Numbered from the stretch's first letter, positions 8,099 to 16,550 are shown. The stretch is DNA of 57,904 bases from an uncultured Lachnospiraceae bacterium (GCA_937920345.1 CALGVA010000060.1:1-57904); one strand, 5' to 3'. A program made the numbers and translations. The notes: generated from the letters alone by a model not told the origin.

Positions 8099-8590
8099 CT
8101 ACAATTCATCCCCGACCAGATCTTTTAACATCTCCCGCGCCCTATGCATCTGGGATTTTATAGTCGTTTCCTTCTGGTCAGTCAGCTGTGCAATCTCTGC
8201 GACCGACCGTTCCTCGAAATAGTACAAATGTATGACCAGCCTGTATTTGGGCGGCAGTTTCTGCACCGCCGCCCTCACCGGATGCTCTTCCGGCAGTTCA
8301 TATCCATCGTCTTCGTCCGCCACACGTTCGGGCTCTTCCATATAATCGACATTTCTGTTCCAGTACTGCTCATAATGCTTCTTAGCGCAGTTGATCGTTA
8401 CCCGGATCAGCCATGCTTTCACATGCTCCCACGATTCCAGATCCTGTATATGGCTCACAAGCCGCACAAACACTTCCTGAAACAAGTCATCTGCGTCTGT
8501 TGTATTTTTCATTTGGGATCGCGCCAACCGGTATACCATATCCGCATATCTGTCAATCGCCGCGTCCGCCGTGATCTGCTCATCCTTCAT
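8099..8590 (-). CDS. ECF RNA polymerase sigma factor (163 aa)
   Basis: A second ECF sigma factor, distinct from the one at 6063-6563. Region 2 covers about residues 8-78 (YADMVYRLARSQMKNTTDADDLFQEVFVRLVSHI, then HVKAWLIRVTINCAKKHYEQYW) and region 4 about 108-160 (LPPKYRLVIHLYYFEERSVAEIAQLTDQKETTIKSQMHRAREML). ATG at 8590 has an AAAAGGCAG site upstream. The gene begins only 12 bases after the stop of the lipoprotein gene 8603-9880 and is followed by its likely anti-sigma gene, giving a lipoprotein-sigma-anti-sigma operon. If the promoter at 10002-10029 is read by this factor, the operon is autoregulated. Confidence 0.92.
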   Translation of the reverse strand: MKDEQITADAAIDRYADMVYRLARSQMKNTTDADDLFQEVFVRLVSHIQDLESWEHVKAWLIRVTINCAKKHYEQYWNRNVDYMEEPERVADEDDGYELPEEHPVRAAVQKLPPKYRLVIHLYYFEERSVAEIAQLTDQKETTIKSQMHRAREMLKDLVGDEL

Positions 8591-8602
8591 AATACTGCCT
8601 TT

Positions 8603-9880
8603 TTACTCCGGCTTCACGGAGTTTTCAATCTCCATCGTGCATACGCTTCCGTCCTTCACAATAATCATGTATCCATCCAACACACTTCCGTCAGGGTCCG
8701 ATACTTCATAATAAGTGAATCCGCTGTCGGAAGTCTCCACCTCACAGTTGAATCCTTCTGTTGCCTTCTTAACCGCCTCCTCGGAATCGCCAACCTTAAT
8801 GTTGCCGGGGAATACCAGATCAAACTTCGGTCCGTTTACACTGGATTCCATGGACAGTACAAAACAGTTCTCGATAATGGTCGCATAATCCGCATAATTC
8901 TCCACCATTGTGTGCAATGTCTGATTGTTATAGCGAAGATCGATCCATCCGTTGCCGCCTGCTGCCACTTCACTGTCGGAATTCTCCGTATCAATTGTGA
9001 ATCCGTTCTCCAGAAGTACGGAAACCGGACAGGGCAGTTTGTATACGTTACCCTCCAGCTGCGCCGTATATGCGTAAAAATCGTCTCCGAGTTTCCCCGG
9101 CGCCTTATAGTTCTTCACCAGATCCGGAACCGTCCCATCAATTGAATTATCCGCGCCCTCCAGTTCTACCAGATTCTCAATACTAATCTCCTTTAAGGTG
9201 TTATCGTCTTTATAGACATACAGCTCGACCTCACTATACCGGTCACTCTCGTATGTCATCTTATAATACAAGTCACTGTCATAATCATCGGTCGGTTCAC
9301 CGTAAGCCGCTTTAATGTCATCCGCATTGGACACACCGTACTGTATACCGCCCGGCAATAGAATCTCCCATTCACAATCTTCCAGATAAAAGCGGTCCAG
9401 CGTAATGCCCGCTACCATACTTTCCGAAAAAGGTACGGCATTCATGGACAGATTCGCAAATCTTGTATATACTTCGAAGCCATCCTTCTCCCATACTTCA
9501 GTAGTAGTATACTGATTAGAGGATAATGTCTGGGTATTGTCACCGTCATATTCCCATCCTAACGCTTCAAACTCCGCATACCACATCGGAAACTGATATA
9601 CGGTGCCGTCAATAGATATCTGGAAATCATACAGATCATCGGACAACCCGTCCGGAACTGACGCTGCCCTGGCAGGCACTTTCTTTTCTTCGGGCGCTTC
9701 TTCCTCTGCTTCCGGCTCTTCTTCCGCGTCAGACTCCTCCGGCTCCTCGTTCAATTCCGCATCGAGTTCTTCCCTCGCCTCGTCTGCTCTGCTTCCCGTC
9801 TCTACTGTCTCATTACCACAGGCCGACATGGATAATGTACAGATGACCGCTAATAATACTGCCAGTGTTTTTTTCTTCAT
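8603..9880 (-). CDS. Lipoprotein heading the sigma operon (425 aa)
   Basis: An exported lipoprotein of unknown function. MKKKTLAVLLAVICTLSMSAC is a lipoprotein signal with lipobox SMSAC (Cys 21). A strongly acidic Glu/Pro linker (about residues 28-62) resembles a wall-spanning tether. The remainder contains two similar halves, each starting with a DDLYDFQISIDGTVYQFPM or DDFYAYTAQLEGNVYKLPC type segment and later a G-I-x-x-G-D-S-E/AxxV-type turn, suggesting a duplicated beta-rich module. ATG 9880 has GAGGGAGAA immediately upstream. As first gene of the sigma-anti-sigma operon it may sense the envelope or be the main output. I recognise no characterised homologue. Confidence 0.78.
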   Translation of the reverse strand: MKKKTLAVLLAVICTLSMSACGNETVETGSRADEAREELDAELNEEPEESDAEEEPEAEEEAPEEKKVPARAASVPDGLSDDLYDFQISIDGTVYQFPMWYAEFEALGWEYDGDNTQTLSSNQYTTTEVWEKDGFEVYTRFANLSMNAVPFSESMVAGITLDRFYLEDCEWEILLPGGIQYGVSNADDIKAAYGEPTDDYDSDLYYKMTYESDRYSEVELYVYKDDNTLKEISIENLVELEGADNSIDGTVPDLVKNYKAPGKLGDDFYAYTAQLEGNVYKLPCPVSVLLENGFTIDTENSDSEVAAGGNGWIDLRYNNQTLHTMVENYADYATIIENCFVLSMESSVNGPKFDLVFPGNIKVGDSEEAVKKATEGFNCEVETSDSGFTYYEVSDPDGSVLDGYMIIVKDGSVCTMEIENSVKPE

Positions 9881-9893
9881 TTCTCCCTCATTT

Positions 9894-9989
9894 CTGCGCT
9901 GTCTGTTACAAATCCAAACATGGATTCCGAATTTGTGACAGGCAGCGCACAGACACAAATTCCGCGATTGAAAATTGTAATTTTTAATC
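9894..9989 (-). repeat. Dispersed palindromic repeat, copy 1
   Basis: Copy in the leader of gene 8603-9880. It contains inverted arms GAATTTGTG (9929-9937) and CACAAATTC (9954-9962), flanked by CTGCGC/GCGCA and followed by the A/T hairpin around 9967-9989. It matches copy 2 at 14724-14806 over most of its length: both have the block GACACAAAT-YYCGCGATTGAAAATT. Confidence 0.65.
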
Positions 9990-10001
9990 CGTTCTCTTTA
10001 T

Positions 10002-10029
10002 AATACCGCCGGAGAAACCAAAAGGTTGC
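10002..10029 (-). promoter_or_regulatory. Candidate ECF sigma promoter of the lipoprotein-sigma operon
   Basis: On the minus strand GCAACC (10029-10024) and GGTATT (10007-10002) are separated by 16 bases, identical in both elements and spacing to the site at 4489-4516. It lies about 120 bases upstream of the start codon at 9880, just before dispersed repeat copy 1. Confidence 0.55.
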
Positions 10030-10035
10030 AAAATC

Positions 10036-10380
10036 TCAGGAAACTATATGATCCCGTTTCTCTACCATCCTGTCATACTGCCCATACATCTTCTGTACTT
10101 CATTCTCCAGAATATAATAATGCCGTATATAGGGAATCAAAAGCACGAGCAATGCAGCCGCAAGCAGCCCAACGGCAATCGTAAATGCCGTCACTGACAG
10201 AGCGATCACGATCACCTCCAGAAGTGCGAATGTAACTGTCACGATCAGATGGATCAGCCTCTCATGTTGAAAAAAGGAAATCTGAATCAAATGCTCCCTG
10301 ATCACCGCATCCCAGTCCGAATCATCCTGCGAGAGCAATCCGTCAATGTATTTTCGGTAATTTAAGATCCGCTGCTCCAT
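10036..10380 (-). CDS. Small membrane protein of unknown function (114 aa)
   Basis: Residues 1-40 are polar and helical (MEQRILNYRKYIDGLLSQ...), followed by two adjacent hydrophobic segments (about 42-62 and 64-86) and a charged cytosolic tail (about 87-114) with coiled-coil character. Both ends are probably in the cytosol. GGAG lies eight bases before ATG 10380. It precedes the lipoprotein-sigma-anti-sigma operon on the same strand, but a candidate ECF promoter separates them, so it is probably a separate transcript. I recognise no characterised family. Confidence 0.65.
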   Translation of the reverse strand: MEQRILNYRKYIDGLLSQDDSDWDAVIREHLIQISFFQHERLIHLIVTVTFALLEVIVIALSVTAFTIAVGLLAAALLVLLIPYIRHYYILENEVQKMYGQYDRMVEKRDHIVS

Positions 10381-10605
10381 ATGTTATGCTCCTGTTGATT
10401 TATTTTGTCGTCACTTTCTACCAACGTGTTTATCATTGTATCACGTATTCTTGTTTAATAAAATGCATTTTTTTGCATTTTCCTGTCTTTTCCTGTCACC
10501 TTTCGGGAGCGTTGTTCGTATATACTGTAGAAAGTACTTCTAAAACCTGCGTCGAAAGACATTCTTGTGTAAGGGGCCCCAGCCGCACGAGGCTGAAAGG
10601 AATGA

Positions 10606-10962
10606 TCAACATTTTCACTGGCAGCCTACAACATTTATCAGGAAAAACAGCTTGCAGTCTTCATGGACTACGATCTGACGCAGGAAGAAATTACAGCGGT
10701 TGGCGATGAACTGGCGCAGATTCCCGGTATCAAATTCCGTTATATCAGCGCCGATGCGGCCTGGGAAGAATTTAAGTCCAAATATCTGACTGAAAACGCA
10801 GAATTAGAGAATCAGATCGAATCCATAGGCAATCCTCTCATGACATCTTTTAACTACGAGGTGAGTGTATGTCTGGATGTCGACACGGAAGCCGTCCGCA
10901 ATCAAATCAGCCGGATCAACGGAGTAAGGCGGATCACCACGAAGCGGGAATTGAAAGAATAA
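10606..10962 (+). pseudogene. FtsX extracellular-domain remnant
   Basis: The reading frame from 10606 encodes AAYNIYQEKQLAVFMDYDLT followed by QEEITAVGDELAQIPGIKFRYISADAAWEEF and NPLMTSFNYEVSV, which is the pattern of the extracellular domain of FtsX (the cell-division permease that activates wall hydrolases). The similarity begins before the first in-frame ATG (10663), and the frame is closed by TGA at 10603, with no signal or membrane segment upstream. A ribosome binding site AAAGGA precedes an out-of-frame ATG at 10602. None of the four FtsX membrane helices is present. I read it as a 5'-truncated or frameshifted fragment; a short protein starting at 10663 (99 aa) is the alternative. Confidence 0.55.
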
Positions 10963-10977
10963 AAGATCTCAGAAAAT

Positions 10978-11000
10978 CAGCGCCTCGCATTGAGGCGCTG
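10978..11000 (-). terminator. Terminator of gene 11008-11556
   Basis: Perfect 9-bp stem CAGCGCCTC (10978-10986) / GAGGCGCTG (10992-11000) with a 5-base loop. On the minus strand it is followed by ATTTTCTGAGATCTTTT. It may also stop the FtsX remnant transcript from the other side. Confidence 0.75.
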
Positions 11001-11007
11001 ACGTTGT

Positions 11008-11556
11008 TTATCTCTTTCTGCACATAAAATCCCAATATGCCTGCATACTGTATTGGTAATATGCCACCGCTCTTTTCTGGCTCAGCAGCCTCATATCGCT
11101 GATCTGCTTACGGAACATATCCATGAAATCCATCCTGTCATGTAAACCCATATTTCCGGTTTCTCCCATTGGAAGTGAAGTAAGACCTCCATTTTTCTCC
11201 ACGCCAAGATGTGCTTCCAGCGCACGCATCTCCACATAAGTTGCACACCTTGGATTAATCTTATTGATATGTATGGTCTGCTCGAATTCATCACCGTTTT
11301 CATCAACACCCCTGGCAATCACAGTCGGGTCATCCTCTGTCGAATCCTCTGCATATTTGAGATAAAAAGACAATCCTGTACCGTTTCCGCCGGAATACAG
11401 CGTATCTTCCTCCGGTATATAAACCTGATAGGTTCTCGGTACGCCCGCCGCACGGTTTACCTGCTCTGCAAAGCTTTTTCCTGTCGTATTAAACTGTGTT
11501 CTTTTGGTTCCATACCCGCCCGGACAGCCGGCCGCTCCTATACCGTTAATAAACAT
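11008..11556 (-). CDS. Uncharacterised INGxG-type protein, short paralogue (182 aa)
   Basis: No signal peptide or membrane segment, so probably cytosolic. It starts MFINGIGAAGCPGGYGTKRTQ, very close to the MGINGLGTGYPAW start of the next gene upstream, and shares with it the pattern SFAEQVNRA (here 28-36), a central beta-rich segment ending in HINKINPRCATYVEMRAL and a C-terminal DFMDMFRKQISDMR helix resembling NWMDIIRDFMQMQYD. The two genes are thus paralogues of a family I know only as hypothetical proteins in Lachnospiraceae and related clostridia. GGAG lies ten bases before ATG. It is 60 bases downstream of gene 11617-12690 on the same strand, probably one operon. Confidence 0.7.
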   Translation of the reverse strand: MFINGIGAAGCPGGYGTKRTQFNTTGKSFAEQVNRAAGVPRTYQVYIPEEDTLYSGGNGTGLSFYLKYAEDSTEDDPTVIARGVDENGDEFEQTIHINKINPRCATYVEMRALEAHLGVEKNGGLTSLPMGETGNMGLHDRMDFMDMFRKQISDMRLLSQKRAVAYYQYSMQAYWDFMCRKR

Positions 11557-11616
11557 CTTTTCAGTTCTCCATTCTGTAAGTCTGATTGTTTTATACTTCT
11601 GCTCAAATTTAATAGT

Positions 11617-12690
11617 TTAAGGCGAGACTGTCTGAAGTCTTTTTATAAATTCCTGATAAAATACTTTTTCTTTCCTTCTGTTTTCGATCTGTTCTACCGT
11701 TCTCCCCCGGCCTGCATCCAAAGGATGCTCTAATGCATACAGCGCTTCTTCGGCTGCACGCATGGCAGACTGTATGGAATTACCTAACAGATCATATGTA
11801 CCGCTGTTTCCCTTCTCTATGCTCCGCACCATAAGCTGGGAAATATGACTGAGTTTCCCCGAACCGGATACGCCCATACCATCTATCCCCGCCACGTCTG
11901 CCGCATCCAGCCATGCCCGTTTTACGCACTGCGGCGCATTGGGTGCGATCCGGTCAAAGCTCTGCTCATAGTACTGTCTTGCGGTCCTCTTCGTACTGCT
12001 TCCCGCTTCTGCCCCGAATGTTTTCTCTGCAGTGCCCGCACCGGGAGCTGCATTTGCTGATGCGCTTTGCCTTTCCATAAATCCCAGCAGCTCTTTATAA
12101 TCCAGATACCCTTTCATGTTGTGGGCATCATACTGCATCTGCATAAAGTCTCTGATGATATCCATCCAGTTAACCTTCTCGAATAGAGTATTTGCATTAT
12201 ATTTCTGCTGCTCATTCTGCATGCTCCTGCGCGCAGCGGCAAAAAGCAAAAACGCCTTCGGGAACTGTCCACTGCTGCTCAAGTGCCATGTGTATGCCGA
12301 CATATCGATCTCATCACAGTTTCCCGGGTCAACCTTGGAAATATCCACCATCCGTTCGGTCATATTACCGCCTGCACCCCATGTCTTCACATGATAAACC
12401 GGGTTATCTGCGTCGAAATCTTTCGGTTTATAAACCGCAATACTTACCCCTGTTAAAGCATCTACCGATGAGCCCACCAAAGTTTCCCCCTCATCCGCAT
12501 CATTTTTACCGTGCAGCATAAACGGCTGCGCCGTGCCTGCCGCCTGCTTCGCCTGATTAACGCTGTCGGCAAAAGCTGACTGTGTTGTATGGCTGCTGCT
12601 TCCTGCGGTCCTGTTGTCCGCTCCGCTTCTTCTTGTTCTTTCCGCATTACACCATGCCGGATAACCTGTTCCTAATCCATTTATTCCCAT
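11617..12690 (-). CDS. Uncharacterised INGxG-type protein, long paralogue (357 aa)
   Basis: Paralogue of gene 11008-11556 with an extra C-terminal half. Residues 1-40 hold the MGINGLGTGYP opening and a Ser/Thr-rich stretch; 40-190 contain the shared module (SAFADSVNQAKQA, a beta-rich core, DISKVDPGNCDEIDMSAY, NWMDIIRDFMQMQYDAHN); a linker follows (about 210-235), then a helical region (about 236-357, ARQYYEQSFDRIAPNAPQCVKRAWLDAA...) with an AGIDGMGVSGSGKLSHIS loop. No signal peptide. AGGAGG precedes ATG 12690 at good distance. The FADSVNQA and linker-rich layout recalls flagellar or secreted filament-type proteins only loosely; I assign no function. Confidence 0.7.
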   Translation of the reverse strand: MGINGLGTGYPAWCNAERTRRSGADNRTAGSSSHTTQSAFADSVNQAKQAAGTAQPFMLHGKNDADEGETLVGSSVDALTGVSIAVYKPKDFDADNPVYHVKTWGAGGNMTERMVDISKVDPGNCDEIDMSAYTWHLSSSGQFPKAFLLFAAARRSMQNEQQKYNANTLFEKVNWMDIIRDFMQMQYDAHNMKGYLDYKELLGFMERQSASANAAPGAGTAEKTFGAEAGSSTKRTARQYYEQSFDRIAPNAPQCVKRAWLDAADVAGIDGMGVSGSGKLSHISQLMVRSIEKGNSGTYDLLGNSIQSAMRAAEEALYALEHPLDAGRGRTVEQIENRRKEKVFYQEFIKRLQTVSP

Positions 12691-12852
12691 CTTTAAGTCC
12701 TCCTGTTATCTGCTCAAACTGCTTCCCCTGATCCCTCCTTGCAAAATTACAAATCAGGATAAATAGTGCCTGCAAGCTGACGGTTACTGCCTGAATCACC
12801 CTTTACCAATAATACGAATCACCTCCTTAAAAAGTTTCATTAAAAAAACGAA

Positions 12853-12895
12853 AATCCCGCTAAAACAGCCAAAAATCGGCCGCTTCCACGGGATT
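12853..12895 (-). terminator. Terminator of the ABC transporter operon
   Basis: Stem AATCCCG (12853-12859) / CGGGATT (12889-12895), with an inner GGCC-rich helix, followed on the minus strand by TTCGTTTTTTT. It lies about 90 bases past the permease stop codon. Confidence 0.75.
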
Positions 12896-12982
12896 ATGTC
12901 ATAAAGTATATAGTTTGTGTCATGAATAAATTACGATCACTTAATCGGACAGACATACTATCTCTACCGGTACTTCTTACCC

Positions 12983-13753
12983 CTACTTGATCACCCTCCT
13001 GCCCCGGTACTGCGCATACATCAGAAGAATCCCCGTCACAGCGCCGAAAAAGATAAATGCCTGGATAAAAGGCATGAAATTATACGAACCGCCCGTCCAG
13101 AAATCGGCAAAATCATTGCTTATATAAGTCATCGGCAAAGTTGCCGCCACCTTCTGCAATGCCTTCGGCAGCTGCTCCGTAGAGATCCCCATCATGCCGG
13201 TCAGTACCATCAGCGTAAAATAAACCGCCATCGTGATTCCGAAGGTAATGCCGAATTTCCGGAAAATATTTGCAAGAGAATGGGCAATCACCAAAAGCAT
13301 AATCCCGATCAGGTACAAAGATACCAGCAGGCAGATGACGGAAGATACCGCCGGTTTCGGAATATCCATCGTAAACACCTGGAACACCGCATATATGATA
13401 AATGCAATTGTCATAAAAATCATATGCGCAATGATCTTCGCCGTCAGAAGACTCCTCTCATGGAAACCGAACAGGCGCATTCTAAGCGGCACCTCCCGTT
13501 CCACCTCCTGCGAATACAGCGCGCCGTATCCGATAAACATAATGGACATCGGAATCACCAGCGACATACTGAGCATGATGGAGACGATTACATTCTCCCT
13601 CGCTGCCTCCGGCACCTGGGCGCCGATCGTTTTTGAAAAAATCAGTGTCATCATATTCGGGAATACGATCCCGAAGAAATGTGTCATAAAATTACCGTTG
13701 ATATTACGTAGTTCATATAAAACCATATTTATATTACACTTTTTCTGTTTCAT
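12983..13753 (-). CDS. ABC transporter permease (256 aa)
   Basis: Membrane subunit of an ABC-2-type transporter, working with the ATPase encoded just upstream. About six hydrophobic segments are visible, with the typical start NFMTHFFGIVFPNMMTLIF, a RMRLFGFHERSLLTAKIIAHMIF coupling region and a final FIFFGAVTGILLMYAQYRGRR. Substrate unknown; neighbouring kinase and regulator suggest export of, or resistance to, an envelope-acting compound. The start is uncertain: ATG 13753 follows GGAAAGG by about 13 bases, while a TTG at 13840 would overlap the end of the ATPase gene by ten bases and give translational coupling. I take 13753 because similarity begins there. Confidence 0.82.
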   Translation of the reverse strand: MKQKKCNINMVLYELRNINGNFMTHFFGIVFPNMMTLIFSKTIGAQVPEAARENVIVSIMLSMSLVIPMSIMFIGYGALYSQEVEREVPLRMRLFGFHERSLLTAKIIAHMIFMTIAFIIYAVFQVFTMDIPKPAVSSVICLLVSLYLIGIMLLVIAHSLANIFRKFGITFGITMAVYFTLMVLTGMMGISTEQLPKALQKVAATLPMTYISNDFADFWTGGSYNFMPFIQAFIFFGAVTGILLMYAQYRGRRVIK

Positions 13754-13830
13754 CTCAGTAACCATTCCTTTCCAAAATTTGTGCCACAAGGACAAATCAC
13801 ATACCCATTTCACTATTACGATTATCTCTT

Positions 13831-14709
13831 CTACACACAAGGCACCCCCGCATAAAACTGCTCTCTGGCATTGATCGACATAATCTCGATATCCGAATTG
13901 CTCCGTTTGAAATTCACGTTATTGTCCATCAGAATCGACAAAAGCTTTCTCTCCTCCTCTTTGTCGCCACAGGACAGTGCAATCAGATGGCCGGGCGATT
14001 TCAGGGCATGAAATCCTTTCACCAGACTGCTGTTGACGGGATTATTATCCATGATAAAAATCGCGCTGCCGCAGTATGTTCTGAACAGTTCTTCCTTCCT
14101 GCCAAACGCAATGACCTTTCCCTGATCTAACAGAAGTATCTTATCCGCCAGCTGTTCCAGCTCTTCATAGTAATGCGATACGATAATCAGGGAATCCTTT
14201 TTATCCCGATACCATTCCGCCATTTTTTCCATCAGTTTCTGTCTTGTCTCGAAGTCCAGCCCCGATGTGACCTCATCATAAAAGGTCAGTTCCGCCTTCT
14301 GCATCATAATCATAATGATGGTGAATTTCTGCTTCTGCCCGCCCGAAAGCGCATTGTATCTTTTAGGCAGACATTTTTCAAATTCAAAAAAAGCGATCAG
14401 TTCCTGCAGTTCTTTATTCTCCTTGATCTTCGTATCCAGAATCATCTCCATGACCCGTTTCACCGGCATGGTTGTTACGTACGCATTGCTCTGCATATGG
14501 GCCGCCATCTGCTCCGGCTTTAAATCGGTTACGATCCTGCCTTCATAATTGATCAGTCCGAGGAGTGCTTTCACCAGTGTGCTCTTTCCTGCACCGTTAG
14601 AACCGATCACCCCGATACGTTCCCCCTCCTCAATGCCCAGCGGACTGTTGATCTGCAATGCGGTCTGATTACCGTATTTTACCTGTAATTGTTTGATTGT
14701 AAGTAACAT
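13831..14709 (-). CDS. ABC transporter ATP-binding protein (292 aa)
   Basis: Cytosolic motor of the ABC transporter. Walker A is GSNGAGKST (about residues 36-44), the signature is LSGGQ (about 120-124), and Walker B is LTFYDEVTSGLD (about 139-150), with a switch His in IIVSHYYEEL (about 176). The Q-loop region MQSNAYVTT is slightly unusual. The C-terminal extension (about 215-292) is longer than the minimal domain and may bind the permease or a ligand. GGAG lies seven bases before ATG 14709. The gene follows the two-component genes after 218 bases containing dispersed repeat copy 2, and its stop lies close to the permease start. Confidence 0.92.
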   Translation of the reverse strand: MLLTIKQLQVKYGNQTALQINSPLGIEEGERIGVIGSNGAGKSTLVKALLGLINYEGRIVTDLKPEQMAAHMQSNAYVTTMPVKRVMEMILDTKIKENKELQELIAFFEFEKCLPKRYNALSGGQKQKFTIIMIMMQKAELTFYDEVTSGLDFETRQKLMEKMAEWYRDKKDSLIIVSHYYEELEQLADKILLLDQGKVIAFGRKEELFRTYCGSAIFIMDNNPVNSSLVKGFHALKSPGHLIALSCGDKEEERKLLSILMDNNVNFKRSNSDIEIMSINAREQFYAGVPCV

Positions 14710-14723
14710 ATTTTACTCCATTT

Positions 14724-14806
14724 CTGCGCATTTTTGCGCATAACCGGATTTGTGTCAAGCAATGCGCAGACACAAATCTCGCGATTGAAAATTTTAATTT
14801 TCAATC
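14724..14806 (-). repeat. Dispersed palindromic repeat, copy 2
   Basis: Located directly upstream of the ABC ATPase start. Inverted arms ATTTGTGTC (14748-14756) and GACACAAAT (14769-14777) sit inside CTGCGCA...TGCGCAG, followed by a second hairpin GATTGAAAAT / ATTTTCAATC (about 14783-14806, four-base loop). Same order of parts and much the same sequence as copy 1 at 9894-9989. Confidence 0.65.
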
Positions 14807-14927
14807 TTTTCCCTTCCATTTTTGCCTTTGAAGCAATCTGATATTTTCATATTTTTCGTTTTTTATAGATAAATGGGTACCATTATGGTTTCTACACGAA
14901 CTTTGCTTTTTCAATGTAAATCATACC

Positions 14928-16550
14928 TTATTTTTCAACCTGTCTCTTTTCAAAAAGCAAAGCCGCCTGCACACCGTTTTCAATATTATCAATTTTCAGT
15001 TCACAGCCCATAAGCCTGCTGTAATAAGCCGCCACATACAGACCCAGACCTTTTCCCTTCCTGCTTCCGTCACTGCTGACAAAAGGGTCTGTCACATTCG
15101 GGAGCAGCTTTTCCTCTATAGTCACTCCATAATTTGTAATATATAACGCTGCGTCACTGATCTCGATCCTGACCTGCTGCCCGTCTGGCGTATACTGAAC
15201 CACGTTAGACAGTAAGTTATCGACAATCTTTTTCAGCATTTCTCTGTCCGTATAGATAACGCCGCTTCCCGAAATCATCACCTGCAGTCCTTTGTCTTCC
15301 GTCTGCACCGCATAATCTTCCGCAAGTTCCCGTACAAGCACCTCCACCGCCACTTTCTCCTGCTGTATATGCTCCCCGCGGTAATTCAGATACAGGATAT
15401 CCTCCACCATCTTCCGCATGGACAGAAGCTGGTTCTTTACCTCCGGCAGATACGTTTTCGTGTCTTTATATTTCCCGACCTCATTCATCATCCCTTCCAC
15501 CAGAAGAAGCGCTGCCGCAATCGGGGTCTTAAGCTGGTGGGAAGAGGCCCGTAAGAATACCTCCTGCCGCTCGTTTTCTTCTTCCAGTAAACGGTTCTTA
15601 TGTTCCAGTTCTTCATAATTCTCGCGCAGTTTACCGTACAGTTCGTGCAGATTCCGCCCTAAAATACCGATCTCGTCCCTGCTGTCTGTCAAAAATGCGT
15701 CCTCGTCCGGATCAAAATGCTCCGCCATACCCGCACTCTCGGCGCGGCTGGCAAGCCGGATGATCGGATTCACGATTTTGCCGGAAAAGAACCCCGAAGA
15801 AACCAGCACCAGCAGAAAGATCACTGCAATGATCATGGGAAGGCTTCCCATAACGATCGGCGTTATTTCCTCCATCTGCGGCGTCATTGTCGGCATAACC
15901 GTTATAATCAGCGCATCCTGCGTCTGCCCCATGGCAACATATGTGGTATAGCTGTAATTACCGTCTGACACACCTGCTTCATATACAATAGAGTCTCCGG
16001 ATGTCACATGCACTTTAGCATATTCGCCATGATAGACCTGGCCGTCATGCTGTCTCTTTTGTTCCAGTCTGATGTCAATCGGCGCATCCTCCGAAATCAG
16101 CTTCTGACCCGTAAAAATATCTTTGAATTTCTCCTGCCATTCCCCGAAGCTCTCTTTTCCGCCTGCTGTCCACGACCCGGTTACATCTTCCAGTTCCTCC
16201 AGGCTGTCCGCCTTTACCATCATCGTTCTGGCTCGATCCAGAAGCTCCTGCAGTTCCTTATCCTGCACGATAATTGTCAGCTTAAAGAGCTTCCCCGCAA
16301 TATAAATTTCATTCCCCGCATTCGGTATCTCCATTGTGAAGACCGACGAAGGGTTTTTCACCGTGAGATTATCGTAGCTTCTCTCTTCCATGTAGCCCTT
16401 CTGAATCTCTGCTACGGATTCCAGATTGCTGTTCATCACATAATCCACATACAGCGACGGCAGCATAAATACAAAGTATCCTATGACAAAAGCGATCATA
16501 ATCACCGCCAGCGTCACACTGTATAGAAAAGTCTTTTTTCTGAGTCCCAT
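14928..16550 (-). CDS. Membrane sensor histidine kinase (540 aa)
   Basis: Sensor of a two-component system with the response regulator encoded 72 bases upstream. One membrane segment at about residues 8-32, an extracellular sensor region (about 35-240), a second membrane segment (about 243-265), a HAMP-like region (about 266-320, IVNPIIRLASRAE...), a coiled coil, the dimerisation/phosphorylation helix with ASSHQLKTPIAA (His about 345) and the ATPase domain with N-box KIVDNLLSNVVQY, and G-box GKGLGLYVAAYYSRLMG. All catalytic motifs are present. GGGAG precedes ATG 16550. With the downstream ABC transporter this resembles peptide-antibiotic sensing and detoxification operons, but the extracellular domain is much larger than in BceS-type kinases. 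Confidence 0.93.
   Translation of the reverse strand: MGLRKKTFLYSVTLAVIMIAFVIGYFVFMLPSLYVDYVMNSNLESVAEIQKGYMEERSYDNLTVKNPSSVFTMEIPNAGNEIYIAGKLFKLTIIVQDKELQELLDRARTMMVKADSLEELEDVTGSWTAGGKESFGEWQEKFKDIFTGQKLISEDAPIDIRLEQKRQHDGQVYHGEYAKVHVTSGDSIVYEAGVSDGNYSYTTYVAMGQTQDALIITVMPTMTPQMEEITPIVMGSLPMIIAVIFLLVLVSSGFFSGKIVNPIIRLASRAESAGMAEHFDPDEDAFLTDSRDEIGILGRNLHELYGKLRENYEELEHKNRLLEEENERQEVFLRASSHQLKTPIAAALLLVEGMMNEVGKYKDTKTYLPEVKNQLLSMRKMVEDILYLNYRGEHIQQEKVAVEVLVRELAEDYAVQTEDKGLQVMISGSGVIYTDREMLKKIVDNLLSNVVQYTPDGQQVRIEISDAALYITNYGVTIEEKLLPNVTDPFVSSDGSRKGKGLGLYVAAYYSRLMGCELKIDNIENGVQAALLFEKRQVEK

Noticed and set aside
8144..9145. Plus-strand frame of 333 codons across the sigma and lipoprotein genes
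   Set aside because: It crosses two real genes on the other strand and encodes an implausible His/Arg-rich protein.
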